DNA of 64,000 nucleotides from Chitinophagaceae bacterium (lineage in GTDB: Bacteria; Bacteroidota; Bacteroidia; Chitinophagales; Chitinophagaceae): contig JADLCD010000040.1 in assembly GCA_020847395.1 (NCBI GenBank), positions 1 through 64,000 of the forward strand, in the 5' to 3' direction. The notes beneath the pieces are model-generated. The model was not told where the DNA came from and made no database searches. It saw nothing but the letters and a program-made list of their open reading frames with translations. Each line of letters opens with the position of its first letter. Position 1 is the first letter of the stretch. Shown in pieces: positions 17,741 to 26,154 of the stretch. The translations under genes were made by a program, and so were the position numbers.

Positions 17741-18109
17741 ATGAAAACAAAGTGGCTTGGCAAAATTTGGCCGGCATTATTATGGTCAATACTCATTTTT
17801 ATACTATTGATCATTCCCGGCAAGGAGATGCCTGCCGGACCGGAAATTCCCTCTTTTGACAAGATTATACATATGTTTTTGTTTGGTATACAGGTGTGGC
17901 TCTGGTGTATTTATTTTAAACATGGAGAAAAATTTTCTAATAGGTTAGGGATTTTTTTTCTCATCTTTCTCCTTTCATGCTTATATGGAATAGGAATGGA
18001 GTATGTTCAAAAATATTTTGTGGCTAACCGGGCATTTGAACTGGGCGATATTATGGCTGATATAGCGGGTTCTGCAATAGGTTTACTCTTAGCATTAAAA
18101 TTTAAATAG
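17741..18109 (+). CDS. VanZ-like family membrane protein
   Basis: The 122 residues contain four predicted membrane helices. The VanZ-like marks are IPSFDKIIHMFLFGI in the first half and ANRAFELGDIMADIAGSAIG before the last helix. VanZ proteins are linked to low-level teicoplanin resistance, but most family members have no known role. It follows gcvH by 23 bases and is probably the last gene of that transcript. Confidence 0.85.
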   Translation: MKTKWLGKIWPALLWSILIFILLIIPGKEMPAGPEIPSFDKIIHMFLFGIQVWLWCIYFKHGEKFSNRLGIFFLIFLLSCLYGIGMEYVQKYFVANRAFELGDIMADIAGSAIGLLLALKFK

Positions 18110-18517
18110 TTGAGGTATTTACAAAAAAATTGGCCTCTATAGAAATAGAGGCCGCAACCAAAACTAACTGCTTATGAGAAAATTGACTGTTTTAAATCTC
18201 TTTATAATAAGACGGGAAACGAAGTAAAAAGTTTATTCCCGCTTTGTTAATATTTTCTAAAAAACCTGTTGATTTATTAACGTAATATACAAAATTTAAT
18301 TGCAACTACAATACCAACTTTCTTTTACAAATTTCAGGCAAAATATCCAAACACATTCTTAATAATTTGTAAAAAAATCATCAAATTTTCAATCGATCCT
18401 TCTTTCCTACAATAATAATCATGAAAAAATAATTTTGTTACCCGTAAAATCCTGGTTTTTAAAAGTGTTTTGCCTGCTGTAAAAACTGGCTTAAATTAGT
18501 TATTTATATTGCTTTTT
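18110..18517. other. Intergenic region with a strong hairpin; possible small-RNA locus
   Basis: No protein gene longer than about 17 codons is evident. A perfect 9-bp stem with a U-tract on the minus strand lies at 18132-18153 (listed separately). To its right are a short frame (ATG at 18174, 17 codons) and an inverted CGGGAA/TTCCCG pair at about 18213-18241. Confidence 0.5.
18125..18153 (-). terminator. Hairpin with U-tract facing left, not attached to a known minus-strand gene
   Basis: GGCCTCTAT (18132-18140), loop AGAA, ATAGAGGCC (18145-18153) is a perfect stem. On the minus strand it is followed by AATTTTTTT, the form of an intrinsic terminator. The plus strand has no U-tract after the stem. 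The nearest gene to the right is on the plus strand, so no known transcript uses it. Confidence 0.6.
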
Positions 18518-19633
18518 ATGACTAAACCGGAACGTTTCCTGGCGCTGGATGTATTGCGGGGCATGACTATCTGCTTTATGATTGTTGTAAATACACCCGG
18601 AAGCGGTGCGCAGCCCTTCTCACCACTTTTACATGCAAAGTGGTTTGGGTTTACGCCTACCGACCTGGTATTCCCCACCTTTTTGTTTGTTGTAGGAAAT
18701 GCTATGAGCTTTTCAATGCCCAAATACAGGCAAACAGGCGCGGGTAGTGTATTAGGTAAAATTTTTAAAAGAACTATCATTATATTTCTCGTAGGCTACC
18801 TCATGTATTGGTTTCCTTTTTTCAGGGAGGTAAAGGGCGGAGGGTATGAATTCTTTCCCATAAAAGATACCCGCATTTTGGGGGTGTTGCAAAGGATTGC
18901 GCTGGCGTATTGTGCTGCTTCCCTCATAATTCATTTTCTTCCAAGAAAAACGGTATGGCTGCTTGGCGTAATTTTTTTGATTGGCTACTGGATTATACTA
19001 TATGTGGGAGGTGATTACAGCATGACCGGAAATGCGGGGCATAAACTGGATCTAATTCTTTTTGGAGAAAGTCATCTTTACCATGGCGAAGGTGTGGCGT
19101 TTGACCCCGAAGGATTCTTAAGTACAATGCCGGCAATTGTAAATGTAATTGTGGGATATTATGCAGGCATTTTTATTCAGCAAAAGGGCAAAACTTATGA
19201 GGCTGTAAGTAAGTTACTCATTGCGGGATTTACCTTTCTTACTATAGCTTATTTCTGGGATTTTGTATTTCCCATCAGTAAAAAACTCTGGACAAGCTCT
19301 TTTGTGTTATATACTACCGGGTTAGATTTAGTAATAATAGGAACACTGATTTTTGTAATTGAAATTAAAGGATATACCAAAGGCACTTATTTTTTCCAGG
19401 TATTTGGTAAAAACCCGTTATTCATTTATTTGCTATCGGAAATACTGGTTATTATCCTTTATACTATAAAAACCAGCCCCAAAAGCGCTCTTTATCATTC
19501 CATTAATAATACCGTATTCCAGCAATTATTACCCGGACCCTGGGGTTCTTTATTTTTTGCCATCTGCTATATGCTTACCTGCTGGCTGGTTGGCTATTGG
19601 ATGGACAAAAAGAAGATATACATACGCGTATAA
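18518..19633 (+). CDS. DUF5009/HGSNAT-like membrane acyltransferase-family protein
   Basis: About ten membrane helices. The start is typical of the family (RFLALDVLRGMTICFMIVVN), followed by HAKWFGFTPTDLVFPTFLFV with the polar TPTDLVFP loop. Relatives include the human lysosomal heparan-alpha-glucosaminide N-acetyltransferase and many Bacteroidota proteins of unknown substrate. An inner-membrane transacetylase acting on glycans is the likely role. I start at the ATG at 18518; a TTG three codons upstream is less likely. It converges with the epimerase gene with 6 bases between them. Confidence 0.85.
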   Translation: MTKPERFLALDVLRGMTICFMIVVNTPGSGAQPFSPLLHAKWFGFTPTDLVFPTFLFVVGNAMSFSMPKYRQTGAGSVLGKIFKRTIIIFLVGYLMYWFPFFREVKGGGYEFFPIKDTRILGVLQRIALAYCAASLIIHFLPRKTVWLLGVIFLIGYWIILYVGGDYSMTGNAGHKLDLILFGESHLYHGEGVAFDPEGFLSTMPAIVNVIVGYYAGIFIQQKGKTYEAVSKLLIAGFTFLTIAYFWDFVFPISKKLWTSSFVLYTTGLDLVIIGTLIFVIEIKGYTKGTYFFQVFGKNPLFIYLLSEILVIILYTIKTSPKSALYHSINNTVFQQLLPGPWGSLFFAICYMLTCWLVGYWMDKKKIYIRV

Positions 19634-19639
19634 CCCGCT

Positions 19640-20593
19640 TTAATCAATCTTACTTAAGCAATAGCCGGCAACAAACCGGGCGCCTTCACCAGGGCTTAGT
19701 GTTATCAATCCCATAGTATTATTAAAGGAATCAGGCGGCGCACTCAGGTTTTCAATAGCTATGCTATTTCTATGCGGCGGTATATAAATTTGCAGATAGG
19801 GATAAGATTTGTCAGGAGATATTTCTAACTGCCAGCCTGATGCCGCATCACGTAGAATACACATAGGCTGCGGCGCGGAAAAATCAAGCACAAAAGAGTT
19901 GTCGATTTCTTTATGGCCAATGAAAGATGACTTCAAAAAATCATTACACTCAATAAATTTCCCTGTAGGAATAAGATTAGCAAATTCAAGCATGCGTGTG
20001 GAGTTAAACTGCAATTCAAGCGTATCAACTTTTTTATGGAAGGTAAAATAAGGATGCCAGCCATCAGCAATAGGTAAAAATGTATTGTGTGTGTTTGTAA
20101 GATTTGTTGTTACCGTAAGGCGCCTGTTTTTTTTCAGGCTGTATATTATCTCACAGCTATATGTAAAAGGGTATCCCGCATCATCACCGGAGTATTTATG
20201 TAATAGTGTAATACTTGCTTCATGCTCATCTGCATGTTTTGCAGAAACTGCAAACGGTTTATTATATAGCAAACCATGTATGGCAGAGCCGTTTGTAAGT
20301 TTTTTGCTGAAACTGTATTTTTTATTATTGAATGAGTAGCTCGCGTTTTGAATTCTACAGGGAAACGGCGACAGCTTTAATCCTTTATAGCCCCCTGATT
20401 CTGCTTCTGCATCGTATTCTGCCTTATTACTGTAACTATCTATAATATTTAAAACTGCGTTGCCATCTTTAACAGTAAATGCATGCAACATAGCGCCACA
20501 GGCAGGTATAATTTCAACGGTGGTATCAGTAATACTATCAGCTAAAGCAATGATGTCAAATCCGTTTTTATATTCTTCTTTCAGGCAAAACAT
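19640..20593 (-). CDS. Aldose 1-epimerase family protein
   Basis: It interconverts alpha and beta anomers of aldoses. Catalytic residues are visible: AIHGLLY with the substrate His, DGWHPYF with the acid His, and IAIENLS with the base Glu near the C-terminus. The open frame extends 22 codons upstream, but family alignment and the hydrophobic, unrelated leader argue for the ATG at 20591-20593 (MFCLKEEYKNG), giving 317 residues. It lacks a signal peptide from that start. It stands alone between converging genes. Confidence 0.85.
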   Translation of the reverse strand: MFCLKEEYKNGFDIIALADSITDTTVEIIPACGAMLHAFTVKDGNAVLNIIDSYSNKAEYDAEAESGGYKGLKLSPFPCRIQNASYSFNNKKYSFSKKLTNGSAIHGLLYNKPFAVSAKHADEHEASITLLHKYSGDDAGYPFTYSCEIIYSLKKNRRLTVTTNLTNTHNTFLPIADGWHPYFTFHKKVDTLELQFNSTRMLEFANLIPTGKFIECNDFLKSSFIGHKEIDNSFVLDFSAPQPMCILRDAASGWQLEISPDKSYPYLQIYIPPHRNSIAIENLSAPPDSFNNTMGLITLSPGEGARFVAGYCLSKID

Positions 20594-20679
20594 ATCTGGT
20601 AATTTGTACAGCAAATTATGATATGTAGTTTGCAAAAAAAGGATCAAACGGTTGCGCAAATTTTGGGGTAGCTGTTAAA

Positions 20680-20708
20680 TATAAAAAGCCGGAAACTTTG
20701 CTTCCGGC
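20680..20708 (-). terminator. Intrinsic terminator of the gpx transcript
   Basis: On the minus strand GCCGGAA (paired 20702-20708 with 20688-20694) forms a 7-bp GC-rich stem with a 7-base loop, followed by TTTTTAT. It lies 22 bases after the gpx stop and closes the radA-comF-lipoprotein-gpx run. Confidence 0.8.
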
Positions 20709-20730
20709 CCGTGCTATAAAAATAAATGAT

Positions 20731-21243
20731 TTAGTTCAGGTATTTTGTTATCTCCTCACTCATCGGGTTTACCTTACTTGGAAAAACGGCAAGTAACTTT
20801 CCATTTTCATCCACCAAAAATTTTGTAAAATTCCATTTAATAGGATCTTTTACGCCCATCGCTTCTGCTTCATCGCTAAGATACTTAAATAAAGGATCTA
20901 TGTTTTCACCCTTTACTGAAACCTTAGCCGACATAGGAAATGAAACGCCATAATTTTTCTGACAGAATTCTTTTATTTCAGTGTTGGTTCCGGGCTCCTG
21001 CTCTCTAAAATTATTTGCCGGGAAACCGATAACAACCAATTTGTCTTTGTAGGTTTTATACAGCATTTCCAGGTCTTTGTACTGAGGCGTGAACCCGCAT
21101 TTTGATGCTGTATTTACAATAAGCATTTTCTTTCCTTTGTAATTTGCCAGGTCAATTTTATTTCCTTCCAAACTCTCCACTTTAAAATCATATATGGAAG
21201 TGATGAAGGCTAAAGAAATAGCCACTAATAATAAACGTACCAT
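20731..21243 (-). CDS. Glutathione-peroxidase-family protein (Cys-type), exported
   Basis: It reduces hydroperoxides, probably with thioredoxin-like donors. The peroxidatic cysteine is Cys49 in NTASKCGFTPQY. The usual NQF that supplies the catalytic Gln reads FPANNFREQEPG, so Asn replaces Gln. WNFTKFLVD provides the Trp and Asn of the site. The first 17 residues are hydrophobic with a basic start, so export or a membrane anchor is likely. It follows the beta-helix lipoprotein gene by 52 bases. Confidence 0.9.
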   Translation of the reverse strand: MVRLLLVAISLAFITSIYDFKVESLEGNKIDLANYKGKKMLIVNTASKCGFTPQYKDLEMLYKTYKDKLVVIGFPANNFREQEPGTNTEIKEFCQKNYGVSFPMSAKVSVKGENIDPLFKYLSDEAEAMGVKDPIKWNFTKFLVDENGKLLAVFPSKVNPMSEEITKYLN

Positions 21244-21295
21244 AGTTGTTTTTTTTTATATGTAATACAAATTTGATGCAAATTCAGAAAAAATC

Positions 21296-22684
21296 CTATT
21301 GTTTCTCATAACAACCTATATCCGGCGTTGATGAACGGGTATTGCCGTCAAGATCCGTATTTTCTGATACAGCAATGGCGGCATCAATAGCGGGTGACGG
21401 TTTTTTGCCAATACGAAAATCAAAATAACGGCGGCTTGTATTTATACTATCAAAAACCGGATCCTGGTTTGCAATACTATTCACAATTTCTATATATGAA
21501 GCCAGTTCTTTCGACTTGTATAAAACATTTTCAAGCTTCAGGCTAAAATCTGTAGTGCCTTTTTTCTCACTCAACATCTCGTTTTCAACACTGCCTCCAT
21601 CACCCCACATTATACAATTACGAAAAACGACATTAAGGGGGTAAGTATTTTCGCTTTCATCAAAATTATTGATATATGTTACCGGCATTTTATGCTCAAT
21701 ATAACTATTGCCATAACTGGCAATGGTGCAGTAAGTAAAGTCATATGTACCTCCGCCTGTTAATGAAACATTTAATCCGCAATTGCTTATCAGGCAATTT
21801 ATCGCTTTAATGTTTGAAGAAACGGCTGTTATGCCTGCATCATAAATATTATCAATAATGCACTTGTTTAAACTAAGCTTTGGCGAGGCGTTTACGGAAG
21901 GTCCATCAACAATAATACCCTGGTAGGCATTTTTAATAATACCATAGGTTATATTATTATTCTTACTGGTTTCTCTAAAATATATTCCCGGCCACGATGC
22001 AGGCAAATCACGATAGCCTTCATCAAGCCTGTCGCCCTGGAAAGTTACGCTGTCAGTTTTGGTTCCATTTACAACCAGCGTACCATCCACAATAAAGGGT
22101 GCATTGGCGTGCATATATATACGGCATCCTTTTTCAATAAAAAGTGTTTTGCCTTCTTCAACCAAAACACCACCTGATATTACATAGGGCAAATCATTTT
22201 TCCAGATGGTAGTTGTTCCAATGGTCTTGCTTCGTAAAAAATGCGCGTTTTGTCCGTAAGCCTGCAACTGTATATACTTTTCATTTCCGTTATAACTTAC
22301 CTGTATGCTATCCTGTACTATAAAAGGTAGGTTTTTTGTTGATGGGTTAATGGTAACTGCTACAAAAACATATATGCTATCACCGGCATCAATTTCTATA
22401 TTGTTTGATTGGGTTGTTGCAATACCATCAACATTTATTTTAAATGCAGTATTGGCGCCTCCCATTAGTTTCACTGCATCTAATTTTAGTTTTTGATCAT
22501 TGGGATTAGCAATGGTAAAGTATTGTGTTATTGAACCCACAGATGTGAATACTGTATCAAAAAACAAGGTATCTGCACCCAGCGTAATAGAAGCAGCCTT
22601 ATCTGTAATGAAAGCATTTTTTTTGCATGCAAAAAGCACACAAACCATACTTACTATACATATATATCTGGTAAAAAATCTCAT
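21296..22684 (-). CDS. Lipoprotein with predicted right-handed parallel beta-helix
   Basis: A signal peptide ends in a lipobox (VCVLFACKKN, Cys20). Residues about 30-150 look like a beta-sandwich. From about 160 onward, short strand-turn repeats (GILVEEGK-like, IYMHANAPFIVDGTLVVNG, then FRNCIMWGDG) form a parallel beta-helix. The C-terminal DIGCYE (residues 455-460) is typical of Bacteroidota surface or periplasmic proteins with choice-of-anchor-like or pectate-lyase-like folds. No catalytic residues can be assigned. It sits 12 bases after comF, in the same operon as radA. Confidence 0.75.
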   Translation of the reverse strand: MRFFTRYICIVSMVCVLFACKKNAFITDKAASITLGADTLFFDTVFTSVGSITQYFTIANPNDQKLKLDAVKLMGGANTAFKINVDGIATTQSNNIEIDAGDSIYVFVAVTINPSTKNLPFIVQDSIQVSYNGNEKYIQLQAYGQNAHFLRSKTIGTTTIWKNDLPYVISGGVLVEEGKTLFIEKGCRIYMHANAPFIVDGTLVVNGTKTDSVTFQGDRLDEGYRDLPASWPGIYFRETSKNNNITYGIIKNAYQGIIVDGPSVNASPKLSLNKCIIDNIYDAGITAVSSNIKAINCLISNCGLNVSLTGGGTYDFTYCTIASYGNSYIEHKMPVTYINNFDESENTYPLNVVFRNCIMWGDGGSVENEMLSEKKGTTDFSLKLENVLYKSKELASYIEIVNSIANQDPVFDSINTSRRYFDFRIGKKPSPAIDAAIAVSENTDLDGNTRSSTPDIGCYEKQ

Positions 22685-22696
22685 TGCTTACTATTG

Positions 22697-23395
22697 TCAG
22701 GTGTTTGCATAGGCAAGTGTTGCAATATTCAGTTTCACTCCTGGTATATCTTCCATTATAGCATTACCACAGGCTTCTATTGTAGCGCCGGTAGTAATTA
22801 CATCATCAACCAATAAAAGATTTTTGTTTTGCACGGAACTTTGCTCTTTTGTAATAAACACTCCTTCAACATTTTGCCATCTTTCCATACGCGTTTTATG
22901 CGTTTGCGTTTCTGTGTAACGAATGCGATGAACTACATTGTATATTACCGGTATTTGCATAGCTGCGGCAATACCTTCACACAATAAGGCAGCCTGGTTA
23001 TATCCTATTTTTCTTTGTTTATCCGGAAAAAGCGGCAATGGTATTATGGCGTCAATTGTATTAAAACGATTTGCCTCCCGCAAAGTTTCACCCATACATT
23101 TACCCAGGTATACTGCTATATCTTTATTTGATTTGTATTTGAACTGGTGAATGAGATGCTGCAATACCGAACCTTTTGAAAAGTAATATTGGCTGGTTGC
23201 GGCTGAACATGCCAACCTGCCCCAAAGTGTTTTTTCAACCGTATTATCGGCCAGCAATTCAAAATTGGTTTTATAAAGATGATTGTAGCATTTAAGACAA
23301 AGTAAATGCCCATTGCTTATGAGGTCAGTGCCGCAGCTATTGCACAGGTGCGGAAACAAAATATGACTTACGCTATTTACTATTGTTTTAAGCAA
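22697..23395 (-). CDS. ComF family phosphoribosyltransferase-like protein
   Basis: An N-terminal four-cysteine zinc site (CNSC at 18-21 and CLKC at about 33-36) is followed by a type I PRTase domain with IDAIIPLPL and the PRPP-binding loop LLVDDVITTGATIEA near residue 195. In naturally competent bacteria ComF helps uptake or integration of single-stranded DNA. Its presence beside radA fits a DNA recombination role. It starts 6 bases after the radA stop. Confidence 0.9.
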   Translation of the reverse strand: MLKTIVNSVSHILFPHLCNSCGTDLISNGHLLCLKCYNHLYKTNFELLADNTVEKTLWGRLACSAATSQYYFSKGSVLQHLIHQFKYKSNKDIAVYLGKCMGETLREANRFNTIDAIIPLPLFPDKQRKIGYNQAALLCEGIAAAMQIPVIYNVVHRIRYTETQTHKTRMERWQNVEGVFITKEQSSVQNKNLLLVDDVITTGATIEACGNAIMEDIPGVKLNIATLAYANT

Positions 23396-23401
23396 GGCTA
23401 A

Positions 23402-24775
23402 TTAAAATAGATATTTATATAAATCTTCTACTTTACTCATAGTAACCAACTCTATATTAAAACGCTGCTTACCCAACCCCTTTTGATTGTATTTACTGAT
23501 GATGATTTTTTCAAAACCAAGTTTTTCTGCCTCTGCGATGCGTTGTTCTATCCGGTTAACAGCTCTTATCTCTCCACTCAAACCAACCTCGCCGGCAAAA
23601 GCAATATGCTGCGAAACCGGCACATCTTCGTAAGAGCTTAATAAAGCGCTTACCATTGCAAGATCAATAGATGGATCTTCAACTTTTAAGCCACCTGCTA
23701 TATTTACAAACACATCTTTCATTCCAAAATGAAAGCCGCCTCTTTTTTCAAGCACAGCTAATAAAAGCTGCAATCTTCTTAAATCAAAACCGCTGCTTGT
23801 ACGTTGCGGCGTGCCATATACTGATTGTGTAACCAAAGCCTGTACTTCTATCAATAATGGCCGTAACCCTTCAAGTGTAGCCGCTATGCTTATACCACTA
23901 AGTTGTTCTTCTTTTTGGGTAATGAGTATTTCAGATGGATTTGAAACCGGGCGCATGCCGGAACCTGTCATTTCATATATTCCTAACTCAGAGGTTGAGC
24001 CAAACCTGTTTTTAATTGTTCGCAATATCCTGTATGCATAATGTTGGTCGCCCTCAAACTGAAGCACAGTATCAACCATATGTTCAAGAATTTTTGGGCC
24101 GGCAATATTTCCTTCTTTTGTAATGTGCCCAATTAAAAATACCGGTGTATTTGTTTCTTTAGAGAAGCGTTGAAACTCTGCCGCGCTCTCTCGTATTTGT
24201 GAAACACTTCCTGCCGAAGATTCAATGTAAGGCGAATGCAGGGTTTGAATAGAATCAACGATTACCAATTGCGGTTTTAGTTTTTTTATCTCCTGAAAAA
24301 TAACCTGCGTAGATGTTTCGGTAAGCAAATAAAAATTTTCGTTTTGTATGTTAAGCCTGTCGGCGCGCATTTTTATTTGTTGCTCGCTTTCTTCACCGCT
24401 TATATATAATGTAGTAATGTCTTTCAGCAATAAACCATTTTGTAAAAACAATGTAGATTTACCAATACCAGGTTCTCCTGCAATAAGTGTTATACTACCT
24501 GCTACAATGCCATTTCCTAACACTCTGTTTAATTCTGCATCAGGTGTAATAATTCTTTTTTCTTCTCCTGCTGATACTTCGCGTAACGCAATTGTTTTAC
24601 CATTAAAATCATTGCTGCTGTAAGCTGTCCAATCGCGCTTATTATTTTTAGATGGCTTTTCAATCAACTCTTCAACAAAAGTATTCCACTCATTACACGA
24701 TGGACATTTACCTGTCCACTTTGTGGATTCATAACCACAGTTACTACAAAAGAAAGCAGTTTTAATTTTGCTCAT
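23402..24775 (-). CDS. radA: DNA repair protein RadA
   Basis: RadA is a RecA-related helicase that drives branch migration in recombination and transformation. The N-terminal zinc finger is CSNCG...CPSC (10-27). Walker A is GEPGIGKST (100-108), and the RadA-specific KNRFG motif lies near 258. The C-terminal Lon-like domain ends the 457-residue protein. All key residues are present. It is the promoter-proximal gene of a leftward run with comF, a lipoprotein gene and gpx. Confidence 0.96.
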   Translation of the reverse strand: MSKIKTAFFCSNCGYESTKWTGKCPSCNEWNTFVEELIEKPSKNNKRDWTAYSSNDFNGKTIALREVSAGEEKRIITPDAELNRVLGNGIVAGSITLIAGEPGIGKSTLFLQNGLLLKDITTLYISGEESEQQIKMRADRLNIQNENFYLLTETSTQVIFQEIKKLKPQLVIVDSIQTLHSPYIESSAGSVSQIRESAAEFQRFSKETNTPVFLIGHITKEGNIAGPKILEHMVDTVLQFEGDQHYAYRILRTIKNRFGSTSELGIYEMTGSGMRPVSNPSEILITQKEEQLSGISIAATLEGLRPLLIEVQALVTQSVYGTPQRTSSGFDLRRLQLLLAVLEKRGGFHFGMKDVFVNIAGGLKVEDPSIDLAMVSALLSSYEDVPVSQHIAFAGEVGLSGEIRAVNRIEQRIAEAEKLGFEKIIISKYNQKGLGKQRFNIELVTMSKVEDLYKYLF

Positions 24776-25018
24776 AAGTTAAAGGTAAGGGAGTAATTGA
24801 AATGTGGGATGTAATGATAAAACGCTTGAATTGTTAACAGCGAATATATTTTTTTGGAATGATTAATGCATCAGTTATAAAATAAAACTGCGCTGCAAAA
24901 ATCAAATCGACATTGATTGCTTCAATCACATGTTATCAACAAAAAAATTGCCTGAAGCAAAAACCGAAATCTAAAATTGATTGCAAAAAATTATTAAAGA
25001 CGATTTAAAAAGTTCGGT

Positions 25019-25056
25019 TCTTAAAAAGTTAAAGGGTCAACTTTCGCTGACCCTTT
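25019..25056 (-). terminator. Hairpin with T-rich flank facing left, in a divergent promoter region
   Basis: AAAGGGTCA (25031-25039) and TGACCCTTT (25048-25056) form a perfect 9-bp stem with an 8-base loop. On the minus strand it is followed by AACTTTTTAA. The sequence to its right (AGTACTTACTAACCCATTAA) would be the 3' end of a leftward RNA. No minus-strand gene starts to its right. Confidence 0.5.
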
Positions 25057-25235
25057 AGTACTTACTAACCCATTAAATTCTTGCACTAAATTACAAATTG
25101 CTCAAACATAACAAAATTAATTTTGCCCCCTGTGAATAACTTTTATGTTTACGCTTTTAGCGCAAACTACGTTTTAATTAATTAAAAATCAATTGCTTAT
25201 GACTTTAAATTTTTGAAGAATTTTATTTAAATTTC

Positions 25236-25278
25236 GTCACTTTGGCAGCTAATTTTTTAAAAAAAGTCACTTTGTGAC
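25236..25278 (+). promoter_or_regulatory. Candidate stress-regulator site: palindrome GTCACTTTGTGAC plus upstream half-site
   Basis: GTCACTTTGTGAC (25266-25278) is a perfect palindrome with a 3-base centre. A direct half copy, GTCACTTTG, lies exactly 30 bases upstream (25236-25244), about three helical turns. This arrangement suggests co-operative binding of a dimeric regulator upstream of the metalloprotease gene. Confidence 0.4.
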
Positions 25279-25354
25279 AAAACGGCTTTTCATTACCTGT
25301 TTTATAAAACTGGTAGTTGCTTTGATATATACATACACAAAAAATAAATTTAAT

Positions 25355-26038
25355 ATGGGATCGATCTGGTTGGTTTCTTTAATTTTTGTAGGTATAAGCA
25401 TGCTGGTAAGTATGCAACTGCGGGGTAAGTTTGCCAGGTATAGCAAAGTGGGTTTAATGAGTGGTTTAAGCGGAAAGCAGGTGGCTGAACGTATGTTAAA
25501 AGAAAATGGTATATATGATGTAACGGTTAATGCTTCAGATGGCTTTTTAACAGACCACTATAATCCTTTAAACAAAACAGTAAATCTTAGCCCTGATGTA
25601 TATAATGGCACTTCTGTGGCTGCGGCAGCCGTAGCCGCACATGAATGCGGGCATGCTGTTCAGCACGCTACATCTTATAAGTGGTTGATGCTCAGGAGCA
25701 GATTGGTGCCTTTTGTACAATATAGCTCTATGCTGGTGCAATGGGTATTAATTGGAGGTATAATACTGGTAAAGGTATTCCCAACCCTTTTATTGGTAGG
25801 TATTATCCTTTTTGCCCTAACCACTATATTTTCAGTTATAACGCTACCCGTAGAGTTTGATGCAAGTAACAGGGCTTTAGCCTGGCTTCAGCATACCAAT
25901 GTTACCAATGCCCAGGAATTTCCTATGGCTAAAGATGCCCTGAAATGGGCTGCACTTACTTATGTAGTGGCTGCTGTAGCATCTATAGTAACGCTTGCCC
26001 AGTATATACTTATTTATGCAGGAAACAGGAGAAATTAG
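25355..26038 (+). CDS. Zinc metallopeptidase, YugP/DUF-type membrane protease
   Basis: The protein belongs to the neutral zinc metallopeptidase family PF04298. The zinc site HECGHAVQH lies at about residues 96-104. One membrane helix comes before it and about three after. I choose the ATG at 25355 (MGSIWLVSLIFVGISMLVSM) because relatives begin this way. An upstream GTG at 25274 falls inside the palindromic site described separately. Its substrate is unknown; a membrane-protein quality-control role is inferred. Confidence 0.88.
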   Translation: MGSIWLVSLIFVGISMLVSMQLRGKFARYSKVGLMSGLSGKQVAERMLKENGIYDVTVNASDGFLTDHYNPLNKTVNLSPDVYNGTSVAAAAVAAHECGHAVQHATSYKWLMLRSRLVPFVQYSSMLVQWVLIGGIILVKVFPTLLLVGIILFALTTIFSVITLPVEFDASNRALAWLQHTNVTNAQEFPMAKDALKWAALTYVVAAVASIVTLAQYILIYAGNRRN

Positions 26039-26062
26039 ATGGTAAAAATTTTTTTATTGTAC

Positions 26063-26086
26063 AAAGCCGCGCCAGCGGCTTTTTTT
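26063..26086 (+). terminator. Intrinsic terminator after the metallopeptidase gene
   Basis: AAAGCCGC (26063-26070), loop GCCA, GCGGCTTT (26075-26082) is followed by TTTTG. It lies 25 bases after the stop codon on the plus strand. Confidence 0.85.
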
Positions 26087-26114
26087 GTGTCTGATACTTA
26101 ACGATGTTTTAACT

Positions 26115-26122
26115 TATCTTTG
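26115..26122 (+). promoter_or_regulatory. -7 box (TATCTTTG) upstream of susC
   Basis: TATCTTTG matches TAnnTTTG and lies 32 bases before the SusC start. No good -33 element is visible at the usual spacing. Confidence 0.45.
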
Positions 26123-26154
26123 ATTCATTATATTTTATAACTAAACCAAACGAC

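Larger units (their letters stand above)
24776..25354. other. Divergent intergenic region between radA and the yugP-like gene
   Basis: No protein gene is evident. It holds a strong hairpin at 25031-25056 with a T-rich flank on the minus strand, and paired GTCACTTTG motifs at 25236 and 25266. Both are listed separately. The rest is very AT-rich. Confidence 0.5.
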
